Numbered from the stretch's first letter, positions 26,304 to 35,225 are shown. The stretch is DNA of 64,000 nucleotides from Paenibacillus timonensis (GCF_022427145.1 NZ_JAKSXN010000018.1:1-64000), one strand, 5' to 3'. Translations and numbers: made by a program. Notes: generated by a model not told the origin, from the letters alone.

Positions 26304-27363
26304 CCCCCAGGATCTGACGGGAAAGCTCGGACCAAGCCGTCATATCCGGGATCCAGTAGTACAGCTCGGCATCAACCAGAGGATCATGCGCTTTGCCGCT
26401 GCTTCCCGGAAATTGCACGAAATACATCTCCCCGGGATCGACGCCGCGAACCATCCAGGCCAGGCTAAGCATATCGGCGTCGGTCAGATTGGTATCCAGA
26501 ATATCCTCTTTCACTTGGCGGATCAGCTCGGGCAACCGGGCCAGGTTGTCCGGAACGAGCAGCTTGCGGGCGATTGCCTGAACGACCAGCGCCTGGTTGC
26601 GTTGCCGGGCATTATCGCCGTCATCCAGCGATTTGCGCTCGCGGACGAAATCAAGCGTGGTTTCGCCATTCCAATGCTGATTGCCGGCGGGCAGGGTCCG
26701 GTAATTGTAGGTCAGCTTGACGGGAGCATCCAGCTCGACATCTACGCCGCCGATCGTATCGACGAAATGCTCGAACCCGTCGAAGTTGGTTTTGACGTAA
26801 TAGTTGATGGAGCAGCGGCATAAATTGCTGACCGCCTGGATCGCGGCAAGAGTTCCGGCGTGGCCGCCTTGGCCGCCTGCTTCCGCCATCGCGTGTGCGT
26901 GGTTGATTTTGGTCAAACCGATGCCGGGAAGAAAGACCCGGGTGTCGCGGGGGATCGAGACAAGACTTACCTTGCTCTGCTCCGGATTGACGTGGGCCAA
27001 CATCAACACGTCGGTGCGCGAGGCTTCCTCTGCCCGGGCATCCGTGGCAAGCAGCAGCAGGTTAAAGCTGCCCCGGGCTCCGCGGACTTCTTCCGTCGGT
27101 GCAGGCTTCGCCGCCGCGGCCTCTCCGGCGGTCCCAGTGCTCGTGCCGTCGGTTTGCACGGAACGCTCCGCCCTTTTGTCGGCCCCGTTCGCCGAACCCG
27201 TCTCGATCCCCGCAGACGGTTCCGGCGTGGCCAGTACCGGGATATCGGCGTTCCGAAAATGCCGGGACGGCTCGTATTTCAAATAAGCTGTTAGGAGTCC
27301 GCCGGCCACAAGGAGCAGAAGAACCACCGGGATCGCCACTTTTTTGCGTAATCTCATTTTCAT
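26281..27363 (-). CDS. LytR-CpsA-Psr (LCP) family wall polymer ligase
   Basis: A 360-residue LCP protein. One N-terminal transmembrane helix (about 7-27) is followed by a linker and the LCP catalytic domain (about 100-300), with conserved DVLMLAHVNPEQSKVSLVSIPRDTRV, KINHAHAM, and the arginine-containing RERKSLDDGDNARQRNQ. LCP enzymes transfer lipid-linked glycopolymers, including capsular polysaccharide, to peptidoglycan. Its position at the end of the EPS locus suggests it attaches the EPS. GAGAGG precedes the ATG; the beta-helix gene overlaps its end by 23 nt. Confidence 0.88.
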   Translation of the reverse strand: MKMRLRKKVAIPVVLLLLVAGGLLTAYLKYEPSRHFRNADIPVLATPEPSAGIETGSANGADKRAERSVQTDGTSTGTAGEAAAAKPAPTEEVRGARGSFNLLLLATDARAEEASRTDVLMLAHVNPEQSKVSLVSIPRDTRVFLPGIGLTKINHAHAMAEAGGQGGHAGTLAAIQAVSNLCRCSINYYVKTNFDGFEHFVDTIGGVDVELDAPVKLTYNYRTLPAGNQHWNGETTLDFVRERKSLDDGDNARQRNQALVVQAIARKLLVPDNLARLPELIRQVKEDILDTNLTDADMLSLAWMVRGVDPGEMYFVQFPGSSGKAHDPLVDAELYYWIPDMTAWSELSRQILGDEDAPDD

Positions 27364-27528
27364 TCGCCGTTTCCTCTCCGTCTCTAGCGAAAATAGTTAG
27401 GTCTCGTTAAAGGGATTCATAGCAGTATATTAGTGGAATCGTTATTCTATACGCGGAATTAGGCTGCCTGCGCTCCAACCCACTTGGCGCGCGAATGCGT
27501 GCGGACATGACGAAATTCCAGCACTTTT

Positions 27529-27547
27529 CTAGTCTATTCCGGACTAG
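27529..27547. promoter_or_regulatory. Inverted repeat upstream of the epimerase gene
   Basis: CTAGTC (27529-27534) and GACTAG (27542-27547) form an inverted repeat around a 7-nt centre in the gap between the LCP and epimerase genes. It may be an operator or only a chance hairpin; nothing else supports a role. Confidence 0.3.
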
Positions 27548-27612
27548 GCTTTCATAAGGTGGTTGAAACGGGGCAAACGCCGGTATTTTTGGGGAATAGG
27601 GGAGTCGAGAAG

Positions 27613-28581
27613 ATGAAAGTGCTAGTCACGGGAGGAGCGGGGTTTATCGGCCGTCACACGGTCAAGCGGCTGGTCGAGGAGGGAGAACAGGTGGTTGTCG
27701 TCGATACGGCCCAGGCCGGAAAACCGAGGAAAATGGACGAGTCGGTCCGTTTTTATGCAACGGATATCGTTTCGGAGGAACTGGAGGCTATTTTTGCCGA
27801 GGAACGGCCGGATGCGGTCATTCACCTGGCCGCTCAAACGAGCGTTCGCCGCTCCTTGCATGACCCGACGGCCGACGCCGAGACGAACATCCTGGGAACG
27901 ATCCGGCTGCTGCAGCAATGCGTCCGCTTCGGGGTGCGGCGGATCGTGTTCGCTTCATCGGCCGCCGTGTACGGGAATCCGGATCATCTCCCGATCGAAG
28001 AGGCGCACGGAACGGAACCATTGTCTTTTTACGGCGTTTCTAAGCGGGTGTCGGAGATGTATATCCAATCGTTCAGCGAACGCTACGGGCTTAATTATGC
28101 CATCCTGCGATACGCCAATGTTTACGGGATACGAGAGCGCCGCACCGGTGAGGATGGGGTGCTGACGGCTTTTGTGGAGCGGCTGGTGGCGGGACTCCCT
28201 CTGGAGGTGTACGGGGACGGTTTGCAGACGCGGGACTTTGTATACGTCAAAGACGTCGCGGAGGCAAATGTGCTGGCGCTGCGATGTGCGGGCAGTCAAG
28301 TCTTGAATATCAGCAGCGGACACGGCATCTCGCTCCTGGAGGCGCTTGGTATGCTCAAGGAAATGTCCGGGCGCAACGTGCAGCCGCAGTTTCGGCCCGC
28401 CCAGGCAGGGGATATCGAACAGAGCGTATTGGATAACGGCAAAGCCCGGGACATCCTTTGGTGGGAACCCCGATATTCACTGTACGACGGCCTCTCGGAG
28501 ATGATGGACTTCGAGACGGAAGCGCGAAAAAACCCTTTGCTCGTCGAACGGACCAGCTTCAGCGAAACATCGGTCGTTTAA
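27613..28581 (+). CDS. NAD-dependent sugar epimerase/dehydratase (GalE-like)
   Basis: A 322-residue SDR-family sugar-nucleotide enzyme. The NAD-binding motif is GGAGFIGRHTV (7-17), SSAAVYGNP follows, and the catalytic YxxxK is Tyr140/Lys144 (FYGVSKR). The product is probably an epimerised UDP-sugar used by the EPS genes on its left, though an unrelated role is possible. The frame extends to 27559, but the ATG at 27613 has GGGGAG upstream and starts at the usual first strand. Confidence 0.85.
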   Translation: MKVLVTGGAGFIGRHTVKRLVEEGEQVVVVDTAQAGKPRKMDESVRFYATDIVSEELEAIFAEERPDAVIHLAAQTSVRRSLHDPTADAETNILGTIRLLQQCVRFGVRRIVFASSAAVYGNPDHLPIEEAHGTEPLSFYGVSKRVSEMYIQSFSERYGLNYAILRYANVYGIRERRTGEDGVLTAFVERLVAGLPLEVYGDGLQTRDFVYVKDVAEANVLALRCAGSQVLNISSGHGISLLEALGMLKEMSGRNVQPQFRPAQAGDIEQSVLDNGKARDILWWEPRYSLYDGLSEMMDFETEARKNPLLVERTSFSETSVV

Positions 28582-28618
28582 ATCCATTGCGGCTTTTGCG
28601 GATCGCCAAAGTCGCCTT

Positions 28619-28655
28619 TACCCCCGCCTCCCGCTTGAGGAACGGGGGTATTTCT
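28619..28655 (+). terminator. Probable terminator after epimerase gene
   Basis: ACCCCCG and CGGGGGT form a stem with an inner CTC/GAG pair, followed by ATTTCTTT. It lies about 40 nt after the epimerase stop codon. Confidence 0.6.
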
Positions 28656-28752
28656 TTGCTGGCGATTCCTTGAGAGGTATGCCGCCAAGTCGGCTTGGGA
28701 CATACGGCGCCCGCAGTGCCCAACGCTGTGGTATGATGGAGCTAATGAAGAA

Positions 28753-28788
28753 GGCATCTTCCGGCCGGACGGGAAGAAGGAAGATGCC
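28753..28788 (+). promoter_or_regulatory. Hairpin in the leader of the DUF4129 gene
   Basis: A perfect 10-bp stem, GGCATCTTCC (28753-28762) with GGAAGATGCC (28779-28788), around a 16-nt loop. It lacks a T tract, so it is not a standard terminator. It ends 28 nt before the preferred ATG of the DUF4129 gene. It may be a 5' UTR stability or translation element. Confidence 0.45.
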
Positions 28789-28815
28789 CTCATGGGAGAC
28801 CGGGAGGGTTGTGGA

Positions 28816-30372
28816 ATGGAGGGCAGGGGCGCATCCGATCATCGGAATATCGAAACCACAGAGGAACGTAAACATGACAGCGATAACCAACATGACGGGG
28901 AAAATGAATCCGCTTACCTTTTAGAGACGCTGCGATTAGGGCTGGCCTGCCTGATGGAATACATCCTGCTGCTGCCGGCTTGGATTTTATTTGCGGCGTT
29001 CCTTCGGCCGCCGGAGCTCCCGATCGCGGGGCTCGGCCTGCTGCCGCTGCTGTCGTTAGCCGGCGTCCTGCTCGGCACGCGCCTGCGCAAGCTATGGCAA
29101 CGCGGGGCAACGGCCCTCGCGTTCGGCGCGGCTTTCGCCGCGGCCGCCTTCGCCTGGGCAGGGGGCCCGGGAGCGCTCGGCTTCGGAGACGTACCGTCGG
29201 CCGTCCAGCCCCCCACGCAAGCCGCCGCCGTAGCGCTGCTGCAAACGGCCGCACTGCTAGCCGCCGGCGTGTTTTGCTCGCTGCAAGGGATGACGGTCCG
29301 GAATCGCCAGGGGAGTTTTCGGCTCTATTGGGCCGGACTTGGCCTCTATTTCCTGGCGGGGATCTTCTACCCGCGCATCGAGGCGCTTCAAGGGACCGCC
29401 CCGCTGATCACCTGGGCAGGCGCATTCAGCTTGGCCGCCGCGCTGTTCATGACCAACCACCAATACTTGCGGTACAGTTCGCAATCCGCCGATTCCGGCG
29501 AGCGGCTGCCCGCCGGTCTCCGCCGCCATAACCGCCTGTTCGTCGGCGTCATCATCGCCGCCGCCTTGTTGCTGGCGGCCGGCGCCGGCCGCTGGATCGG
29601 CGGCCTGCTGTGGGGGCTGCTTAAAGCGATCGTGCGTTGGTTAACCCGACCGCAGGAACCCGCGCCTCCGCCGCTGGAGGAGCCGAAAGAGGAACTCCCC
29701 CCGCTGGAGCCCATGCTGCCGGCGGAGTCCCATGAACCGGATCTGCTGGCACAGATCCTGAACTATGCATTTTATGTTTTCGGCGGCCTGCTCCTGGCGG
29801 CGCTGCTTGGCTTCGTGCTGTATTGGCTGTACAAGAACGCCAGCGGGATATGGCGCAAAGCGATCGACCGCCTGCTCTCCTTGCTGCGCCGGGAAAGCGC
29901 CGCGCCGGAGCAAGCCGCTTACCGCGACGAGGAGACGAGCTTGTTTACTTGGGAATCGGCTTTGCAGGGATGGCGCAAGGTCGGCGCCCGCCTGATTCGT
30001 CCCGGGAAGCCGCCCGAACGTTGGGAGGATATGAAGGATAACCGGGAACGGGTGCGCTTTTTATACCGGTTGTTTTTGCGGAAGGAACGCGAGCGGGGGT
30101 ACTCGCTGAAGCCCCATTTAACCCCGCGGGAAATGGTGCAGGAGATCAAACGGGAAACGGCGCGGCCGGACGAAGCCGCCAAAGCGGCCAGAGCCGGAAA
30201 GCGAAAACGGCCTGCGGGCAGAGGCGTTACCGAAACGGCGGGGGAAGCGGTCCGGAGGGATCTGGAGTCCGCAGCCGATCCGTTGCTCCGGCTCTATTAT
30301 GGAACGCGGTATGGTGAGGAAACCCCCGGAGACGAAGAAGTGGCGGAACTGCGGCGGCGCCTGCCGCGGTAA
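28816..30372 (+). CDS. Membrane protein with C-terminal DUF4129 domain
   Basis: A 518-residue membrane protein. After a short charged N terminus come about seven hydrophobic segments, then a proline-rich part (RPQEPAPPPLEEPKEELPPLEP), another transmembrane helix and a cytosolic C-terminal DUF4129 region ending DPLLRLYYGTRYGEETPGD. DUF4129 is usually the C-terminal domain of transglutaminase-like proteins encoded with MoxR and DUF58; here there is no transglutaminase core. An earlier ATG at 28792 is possible, but GGGAGGG stands 7 nt before 28816. It is the likely missing partner of the MoxR/DUF58 pair at 2.3-4.4 kb. Confidence 0.78.
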   Translation: MEGRGASDHRNIETTEERKHDSDNQHDGENESAYLLETLRLGLACLMEYILLLPAWILFAAFLRPPELPIAGLGLLPLLSLAGVLLGTRLRKLWQRGATALAFGAAFAAAAFAWAGGPGALGFGDVPSAVQPPTQAAAVALLQTAALLAAGVFCSLQGMTVRNRQGSFRLYWAGLGLYFLAGIFYPRIEALQGTAPLITWAGAFSLAAALFMTNHQYLRYSSQSADSGERLPAGLRRHNRLFVGVIIAAALLLAAGAGRWIGGLLWGLLKAIVRWLTRPQEPAPPPLEEPKEELPPLEPMLPAESHEPDLLAQILNYAFYVFGGLLLAALLGFVLYWLYKNASGIWRKAIDRLLSLLRRESAAPEQAAYRDEETSLFTWESALQGWRKVGARLIRPGKPPERWEDMKDNRERVRFLYRLFLRKERERGYSLKPHLTPREMVQEIKRETARPDEAAKAARAGKRKRPAGRGVTETAGEAVRRDLESAADPLLRLYYGTRYGEETPGDEEVAELRRRLPR

Positions 30373-30424
30373 GGCCCAGGATAGCTTACTCCGGCTTGGA
30401 CTCATTGGACCGCCGGGCGAAACG

Positions 30425-30474
30425 AAAAAAAACGCGAGCATGCAGAGAACTTTCCTCTGCGCTCGCGTTTTTTC
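30425..30474. terminator. Bidirectional terminator between DUF4129 and CNNM-type genes
   Basis: AAAAAAACGCGAGC pairs with GCTCGCGTTTTTT, with a smaller GCAGAG/CTCTGC stem inside. A and T runs on both sides allow termination for the two convergent genes. Confidence 0.8.
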
Positions 30475-30477
30475 GCT

Positions 30478-31791
30478 TTATGAGCCGTGTTTGATGATTT
30501 CGAGTTTCTTGAATCGATGGGGTTCCTTCTCCAGCAGCTTGAAGGTCATATCCTCATGCTCCAGCGTGTCTCCAACGTCCATGGACGGGTTCCTGCCGTA
30601 GAGCCAGCCGCCGATCGTATCGACTTCCTCCGTGCTCAGGTCCGCCAGCAGCACTTCGTTGATCTGGTTGACCGTCACCGTACCGAGGGCAACCACATGC
30701 GACTCGTCCAGCTGGACGATCGGATCTTCCTCTTCCTTATCGAATTCGTCGCGAATTTCTCCGACGAGCTCCTCCAGAATGTCCTCCAGCGTGACCAGGC
30801 CGGCCGTTCCTCCGTATTCATCGATCAGAATCGCCAGATGCGTGCCTTCCTGCTGCATTTTTTTCAACAGTTCATTGACCGGGGTAACTTCCGAAACGGC
30901 CATCACCGGCTGCAGCAAAGCGGCGAAATCCAAATCCGGATTGCCCTCATAGGCCAGGAAAAACTGCTTCGTATTCACGATGCCGATGACGTTGTCCTTG
31001 CTGCCTTCGACGACGGGAAAACGGGTATATTGCTGCTCCCGGATGATCTCCAGGTTTTCCTGACGCGTCTTGTCCGTATATAAACACACCATATCGGTGC
31101 GCGGTACCATGATTTCCTTGGCGAGCAAATTATCAAACGCGAATATCCGGTTGACATAGCCGAATTCGCTTTGATTGATTTTGCCGCTTTCGAAGCTTTC
31201 GTTGATGATGATTTGCAGTTCTTCCTCCGAATGCGCTTCTTCATGCTCGGAAGCCGGCTTGACCCCGAACAGGCGCACCAGTTGGTTGGCCGAACCGTTC
31301 AAGGCCCAGATAAAAGGGCGCATGACTTTCGTAAATAAAATTAAAGGTTTGGCCGTAACGATGGCAATCTCCTCGGCTTTGCGGATGGCAACCGTCTTGG
31401 GGGCCAACTCGCCCACCACAACGTGAAAATACGTGATGACAACAAACGCGATGATGAATGAAAGCGCGCTGCCAACCGCCTCGGGTACCTCCAGGCTGAG
31501 GAACAAGGGATGCAGCATGCTCTCCACCGTCGGTTCTCCGAGCCATCCTAGCCCCAGCGCGGTAATCGTGATTCCGAGCTGGCAAGCCGATAAGAATCCG
31601 TCCAGGTTGGAGGTGACCTGTTTGACGGCGACGGCTCCTTTCCGTCCTTCCGCAATCAACTGGTCGACCCGGCTGCCCCGGACCCGGACGATCGCAAACT
31701 CTACCGCGACGAAAAACGCCGTTAACGCGATAAGAACCACGACCATCGCCAAATTTAATACCAAATACCTGTCACTGTCCATTCGATGCAT
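30478..31791 (-). CDS. CNNM/CorC-type transporter (hemolysin family protein)
   Basis: A 437-residue membrane protein of the UPF0053/CNNM family. A DUF21 domain with about three to four membrane segments (about 1-195) is followed by two CBS domains (about 215-335; MVPRTDMVCLYTD, HLAILIDEYGGTAGLVTLEDILEELVGEI) and a CorC_HlyC domain (about 350-430). The family is linked to magnesium or cobalt efflux; older annotations call it hemolysin. It starts at the first ATG, GAGGAG close upstream; a second ATG at 31782 is possible. Probably a single-gene unit. Confidence 0.88.
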   Translation of the reverse strand: MHRMDSDRYLVLNLAMVVVLIALTAFFVAVEFAIVRVRGSRVDQLIAEGRKGAVAVKQVTSNLDGFLSACQLGITITALGLGWLGEPTVESMLHPLFLSLEVPEAVGSALSFIIAFVVITYFHVVVGELAPKTVAIRKAEEIAIVTAKPLILFTKVMRPFIWALNGSANQLVRLFGVKPASEHEEAHSEEELQIIINESFESGKINQSEFGYVNRIFAFDNLLAKEIMVPRTDMVCLYTDKTRQENLEIIREQQYTRFPVVEGSKDNVIGIVNTKQFFLAYEGNPDLDFAALLQPVMAVSEVTPVNELLKKMQQEGTHLAILIDEYGGTAGLVTLEDILEELVGEIRDEFDKEEEDPIVQLDESHVVALGTVTVNQINEVLLADLSTEEVDTIGGWLYGRNPSMDVGDTLEHEDMTFKLLEKEPHRFKKLEIIKHGS

Positions 31792-32062
31792 CTACTCCTC
31801 AATTTTTAAATATAAAGTCCTAAAACTATCTCTATTATATAATACAACCTCGGATAAACGCGAATTTTGTACAAGGTAAAACGACCGATTTTTCATGACT
31901 AATGTTCGTGTTTTGAGAGTCTACGCGCAGTTCGATAATAAGAAATACCTTAATAATCACTCAAATACGAATATTAAAATAAAATCCTGCTTGACTTATC
32001 CGTTTATTCCACTTATACTCAGGTTGTTCCGAAAGCAAGTTTATCCATAACGAAACTATCAA
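31792..32062. other. Intergenic region upstream of riboswitch
   Basis: AT-rich gap between the divergent CNNM-type gene and the riboswitch. It holds the promoter at 31991-32019 (separate entry). Nothing else was recognised. Confidence 0.5.
31991..32019 (+). promoter_or_regulatory. Sigma-A promoter of the riboswitch transcript
   Basis: TTGACT (31991-31996), a 17 nt spacer and TATACT (32014-32019). Start of transcription would be near 32026, about 35 nt before the riboswitch aptamer. Confidence 0.75.
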
Positions 32063-32129
32063 ATTCGTATATCCTCGATAATATGGATTGAGGGTCTCTA
32101 CAAGGAACCACAAATTCCTGACTACGAAT
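32063..32129 (+). ncRNA. Purine riboswitch aptamer, guanine-type
   Basis: P1 pairs ATTCGTA (32063-32069) with TACGAAT (32123-32129). P2 is CCTCGAT/ATTGAGG with loop AATATGG. The joining segment GTCTCTAC, P3 AGGAA/TTCCT with loop CCACAAA, and the closing GACTAC match the purine riboswitch consensus. The discriminating base (position 74 of xpt numbering) is C in GACTAC, which pairs with guanine; adenine riboswitches have U. It lies between promoter and terminator, upstream of the FAD-dependent oxidoreductase gene. Confidence 0.88.
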
Positions 32130-32170
32130 AGGGTGCATTCGCATACCTATGAGGGGTCGGGAATTTTTTT
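32113..32170 (+). terminator. Riboswitch expression platform (terminator)
   Basis: AATTCCTGAC (32113-32122) pairs with GTCGGGAATT (32156-32165), followed by seven T. The 5' arm includes the 3' strand of P3 and the GAC of the ligand-binding core, so folding of the terminator and aptamer compete. Within the loop is a smaller ATAGG/CCTAT hairpin. The arrangement is unusual, because the terminator's 5' arm overlaps P3 and J3/1; bound guanine should favour aptamer and thus antagonise this stem, or a P1-based switch may operate. The sign of control is uncertain. Confidence 0.65.
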
Positions 32171-32208
32171 GTTGATTAACGAATTCATATAACTTCAGGA
32201 GGATACAG

Positions 32209-33648
32209 ATGAGCAAATACGATGTCATTGTAGTGGGAGCGGGCCCTGCCGGGATTTTCGCTTGTTACGAGCTGACCCGCAAAGCGCCGCATTGGAAGGT
32301 GTTGCTGGTGGACAAGGGGCATGATATCTACCGCCGCCGTTGTCCCATCTTGGAGGAGAAGATTACGCTTTGTCCGCCCGCGGCGGGTCGCAAGGAATTC
32401 GCCGGCTGCCTTCCGGCTTGCTCGATCACTGCCGGGTTTGGCGGGGCGGGGGCCTACAGCGACGGGAAATTTAATATCACGACGGAATTCGGCGGTTGGC
32501 TGAGCGATTATATCGCGCCGTCCAAGGTGCTGGACTTGATCCAATACGTCGATTCGATCAATTTGGAGCACGGGGCAACGACGGCCGTCACCGATCCGAT
32601 GACCGATGCCGTACGGGAGATCGAACAACGCGGATACGCGGCGGGACTCAAGCTGCTGCGGGCGCAGGTACGGCACCTCGGGACCGAGCAGAACCTGGAA
32701 ATCCTGAAATCGATTTACGAATATCTGAATACCCGCATCGATATGTTGTTCAAGGCGGAAGTCGAGGACCTGGTCACGGAAAAAATCGATGGGAGCCACC
32801 AGGTACGCGGCATCACGCTGAAAAACGGCGAAACCTACGAAGCCGATTTGGTGATGGTGGCTCCGGGCCGGGACGGCTCCGCCTGGCTGACCGATATCCT
32901 CAAGAAGCGCCGGCTGAAGATGACGAACAACCAGGTGGACGTGGGGGTCCGCGTGGAAACCTCCGACGTCGTGATGCGGGAGATCAACGAGCATCTCTAT
33001 GAAGGGAAGTTTATCTATAATACGTCGGTCGGTACGCGGGTCCGTACGTTTTGCAGCAATCCTTCCGGACATGTCGTGGTCGAAAACCACAGCGGCGTCA
33101 TGGCGGCCAACGGCCATTCCTTCAAGGATCCGGCGCTGGGTTCGCGGAATACCAACTTCGCGCTGCTCGTTTCGCATCGGTTTACCGAACCGTTCGATAA
33201 ACCCAACGAGTACGCGCGGGAAATTTGCCAGCGGGCCAATGATCTGTCGAACGGCGGGGTCATCGTGCAAAAATACGGCGATATCCTGCGCGGACGTCGC
33301 TCCACGGCCGCTCGCATTTCCGAGGGCTTCCTTGAACCCACGCTGAAGGAAGCGGTGCCGGGCGACCTCGGCCTTGTACTGCCGTACAATATGATGAAAA
33401 GCTTGATCGAAATGGTCGAAGCGCTCGACAAGGTGACGCCGGGGATTGCCTCCGAGCATACGTTGTTCTACGGCGTGGAAGCGAAGTTTTACTCGGCCCG
33501 GCCGAAGCTGAGCGAATCGTTGGAAACGGAAATCGGCGGCTTGTTCTGCGGCGGCGACGGCGCGGGGATTACCCGCGGCCTGGCCCAAGCGGGAGCCGCC
33601 GGCGTGTGGATCGCCCGCGGGATGATGGAGAAGGCGGGAATGGCATAA
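32209..33648 (+). CDS. NAD(P)/FAD-dependent oxidoreductase (COG2509-like)
   Basis: A 479-residue FAD-dependent dehydrogenase. The N-terminal dinucleotide-binding motif is VVGAGPAGIFACYELTR; a cysteine-rich segment (RRCPILEEK, CPPAAGRKEFAGCLPACS) and FGGAGAYSDGKFN follow, as in the COG2509 group of predicted dehydrogenases; GGLFCGGDGAGITRGLAQAGAAG closes the FAD domain. The substrate of the family is unknown. The gene is directly under a guanine-type riboswitch, so its expression should respond to guanine. AGGAGGATACAG precedes the ATG. Confidence 0.88.
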   Translation: MSKYDVIVVGAGPAGIFACYELTRKAPHWKVLLVDKGHDIYRRRCPILEEKITLCPPAAGRKEFAGCLPACSITAGFGGAGAYSDGKFNITTEFGGWLSDYIAPSKVLDLIQYVDSINLEHGATTAVTDPMTDAVREIEQRGYAAGLKLLRAQVRHLGTEQNLEILKSIYEYLNTRIDMLFKAEVEDLVTEKIDGSHQVRGITLKNGETYEADLVMVAPGRDGSAWLTDILKKRRLKMTNNQVDVGVRVETSDVVMREINEHLYEGKFIYNTSVGTRVRTFCSNPSGHVVVENHSGVMAANGHSFKDPALGSRNTNFALLVSHRFTEPFDKPNEYAREICQRANDLSNGGVIVQKYGDILRGRRSTAARISEGFLEPTLKEAVPGDLGLVLPYNMMKSLIEMVEALDKVTPGIASEHTLFYGVEAKFYSARPKLSESLETEIGGLFCGGDGAGITRGLAQAGAAGVWIARGMMEKAGMA

Positions 33649-33660
33649 GAGTATACGCAA

Positions 33661-33704
33661 AACGGGTACGGTCCTTGAAATAGGAGGGCGTACCCGTTTT
33701 TTTT
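33661..33704 (+). terminator. Terminator after FAD-dependent oxidoreductase
   Basis: AACGGGTACG (33661-33670) pairs with CGTACCCGTT, followed by eight T. It lies 12 nt after the stop codon. Confidence 0.85.
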
Positions 33705-33743
33705 GGCGTAATGAAGCAGGTGGAGCGCAGCAGTATGAAAGGT

Positions 33744-35105
33744 TTACGGCTGCTCCAAATCGCCTTGCAGCGTCAGATGCAGCTTGGTATTTTCCGGTGT
33801 CTTGGGTTCAAGCATGCTTTGGACGTAGCCTTGCAAAAAGGTCGAATCGGCCTTCTCCCATAACCGGTAACCCGGAGAGGCCAACAGGCGCTCGCGTTCG
33901 GGCCCGGATGCGGCCGTGCCCGCGAAATACAGGAGGTTGATGTCCGACATCGTACGCGCCATCCGCGTCCTGTCCGATTCGGGCAAGGCGAGCTTTTCCA
34001 AGGAGGCGTAAGCCTTGTTGTAGGAGTGCTCGGCAAAGAACTGGCGGCTGTATTCCGCGAAACCGGTGAGATGGTCGTCCGTTTCGTTCCGTTTGCGGGC
34101 CCATGCCTCCACGTCGACCGGGGTAGATTCATAATCGATCGTCCCCTCGGACGGATCGTATTGAAGCACGCCGTATTGATGAGGATAAACGCTAAATGCG
34201 CTTGTGGCAATATCGTACAGGCCGCGTTCCGTTTTCCGGATATCCTGGATGTGGATATGGCCGGACAAGACGAGGTTGAGCCGAAGCTGTTCAAATAACT
34301 GCACGGCCTCTTTGCTGTTGTTGAGCGTAAAACCTTTGATGGGCACCGTGCTGTGGTCGACCAGGTTATGATGCATCACCGTTACGATGCGGGCGCCATC
34401 CTCGCCGGCGAGCCGGGTGCACTTCTTGATCCATTCCAGGGTGGCGGGCGGAATCTCCCCGTCCGTTTGAGGGAAGCCGACGAACTCGTTCAGATCGTAT
34501 TGGCTTGTGTCGAGCATCAGCAGCCAAAGATCGGGAGAGGCCTTGACCAAATAGCTTAAAGTCGAGGTATCCCTGGAAAGAGCCTCCTGATAACCGTAAG
34601 CGCCGTAAATCTCGACGAACTGCTCCGGCGTAATCGCTTCGGTTTTGTACTGGCTGTCGCCTTTGAACCGACGCGCCCAAGGATTCGAGAGGTCATGGTT
34701 TCCAGGAATGACGTACACCTGCGTTCCTGCCGCCTCGATACGCTTCAGCTTGGCGGCCAGGTCCTCATGGCTTGCTTTCTCTCCGTTATTGGTCAGATCG
34801 CCGCTCAGGATCAGCGCAGCCGGTTTCTTCGCAGCGACTTCGTCGGCAAACGCTTCGCTGAGCGGGTCGATGTAATCCAGCAGCTTGCCGTCGCCGGCCT
34901 GGATATACGTGTGAAAAGCCTCGCCATCATCATGCAGGCGAGGGCTCAGGTAATGGAGATCGGTGGCAACGTACAACGTCATCGGTTGTCCCGCCTTCAG
35001 TTCCCCCGGCCCGTCTTCCGGGGATGGGGAGGCCACACACCCGCTCAGTCCGAGCAAACTCAGGCTGACGGTTAGAAAAACAGCGATTTTCCGCGAACGA
35101 TTCAT
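33744..35105 (-). CDS. Lipoprotein metallophosphoesterase
   Basis: A 453-residue secreted lipoprotein with a calcineurin-like phosphoesterase domain. The signal peptide ends in the lipobox LSGC; mature protein starts at Cys about 22. Metal-binding motifs are ATDLHY, LSGDLTNNGE, GNHD, MHHNLVDH and LSGHIHIQD. It probably hydrolyses phosphoesters at the cell surface. The C-terminal part (about 300-453) is helical and unassigned. I place the start at 35105 (MNRSRK) rather than the first ATG, which lacks a shine-dalgarno; GGAGG lies 13 nt upstream, longer than usual. Confidence 0.82.
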   Translation of the reverse strand: MNRSRKIAVFLTVSLSLLGLSGCVASPSPEDGPGELKAGQPMTLYVATDLHYLSPRLHDDGEAFHTYIQAGDGKLLDYIDPLSEAFADEVAAKKPAALILSGDLTNNGEKASHEDLAAKLKRIEAAGTQVYVIPGNHDLSNPWARRFKGDSQYKTEAITPEQFVEIYGAYGYQEALSRDTSTLSYLVKASPDLWLLMLDTSQYDLNEFVGFPQTDGEIPPATLEWIKKCTRLAGEDGARIVTVMHHNLVDHSTVPIKGFTLNNSKEAVQLFEQLRLNLVLSGHIHIQDIRKTERGLYDIATSAFSVYPHQYGVLQYDPSEGTIDYESTPVDVEAWARKRNETDDHLTGFAEYSRQFFAEHSYNKAYASLEKLALPESDRTRMARTMSDINLLYFAGTAASGPERERLLASPGYRLWEKADSTFLQGYVQSMLEPKTPENTKLHLTLQGDLEQP

Positions 35106-35225
35106 CTCGTTAATACTTCCTCCCATTCCAGGGGATGATCCGGAAAGCCCGGGATAAGACCACTGTATACGGGGGGACTGGGGCAGCGCTGTGTCGTTTT
35201 TCCTTGCGCGGCGGAAACCCGCTTT

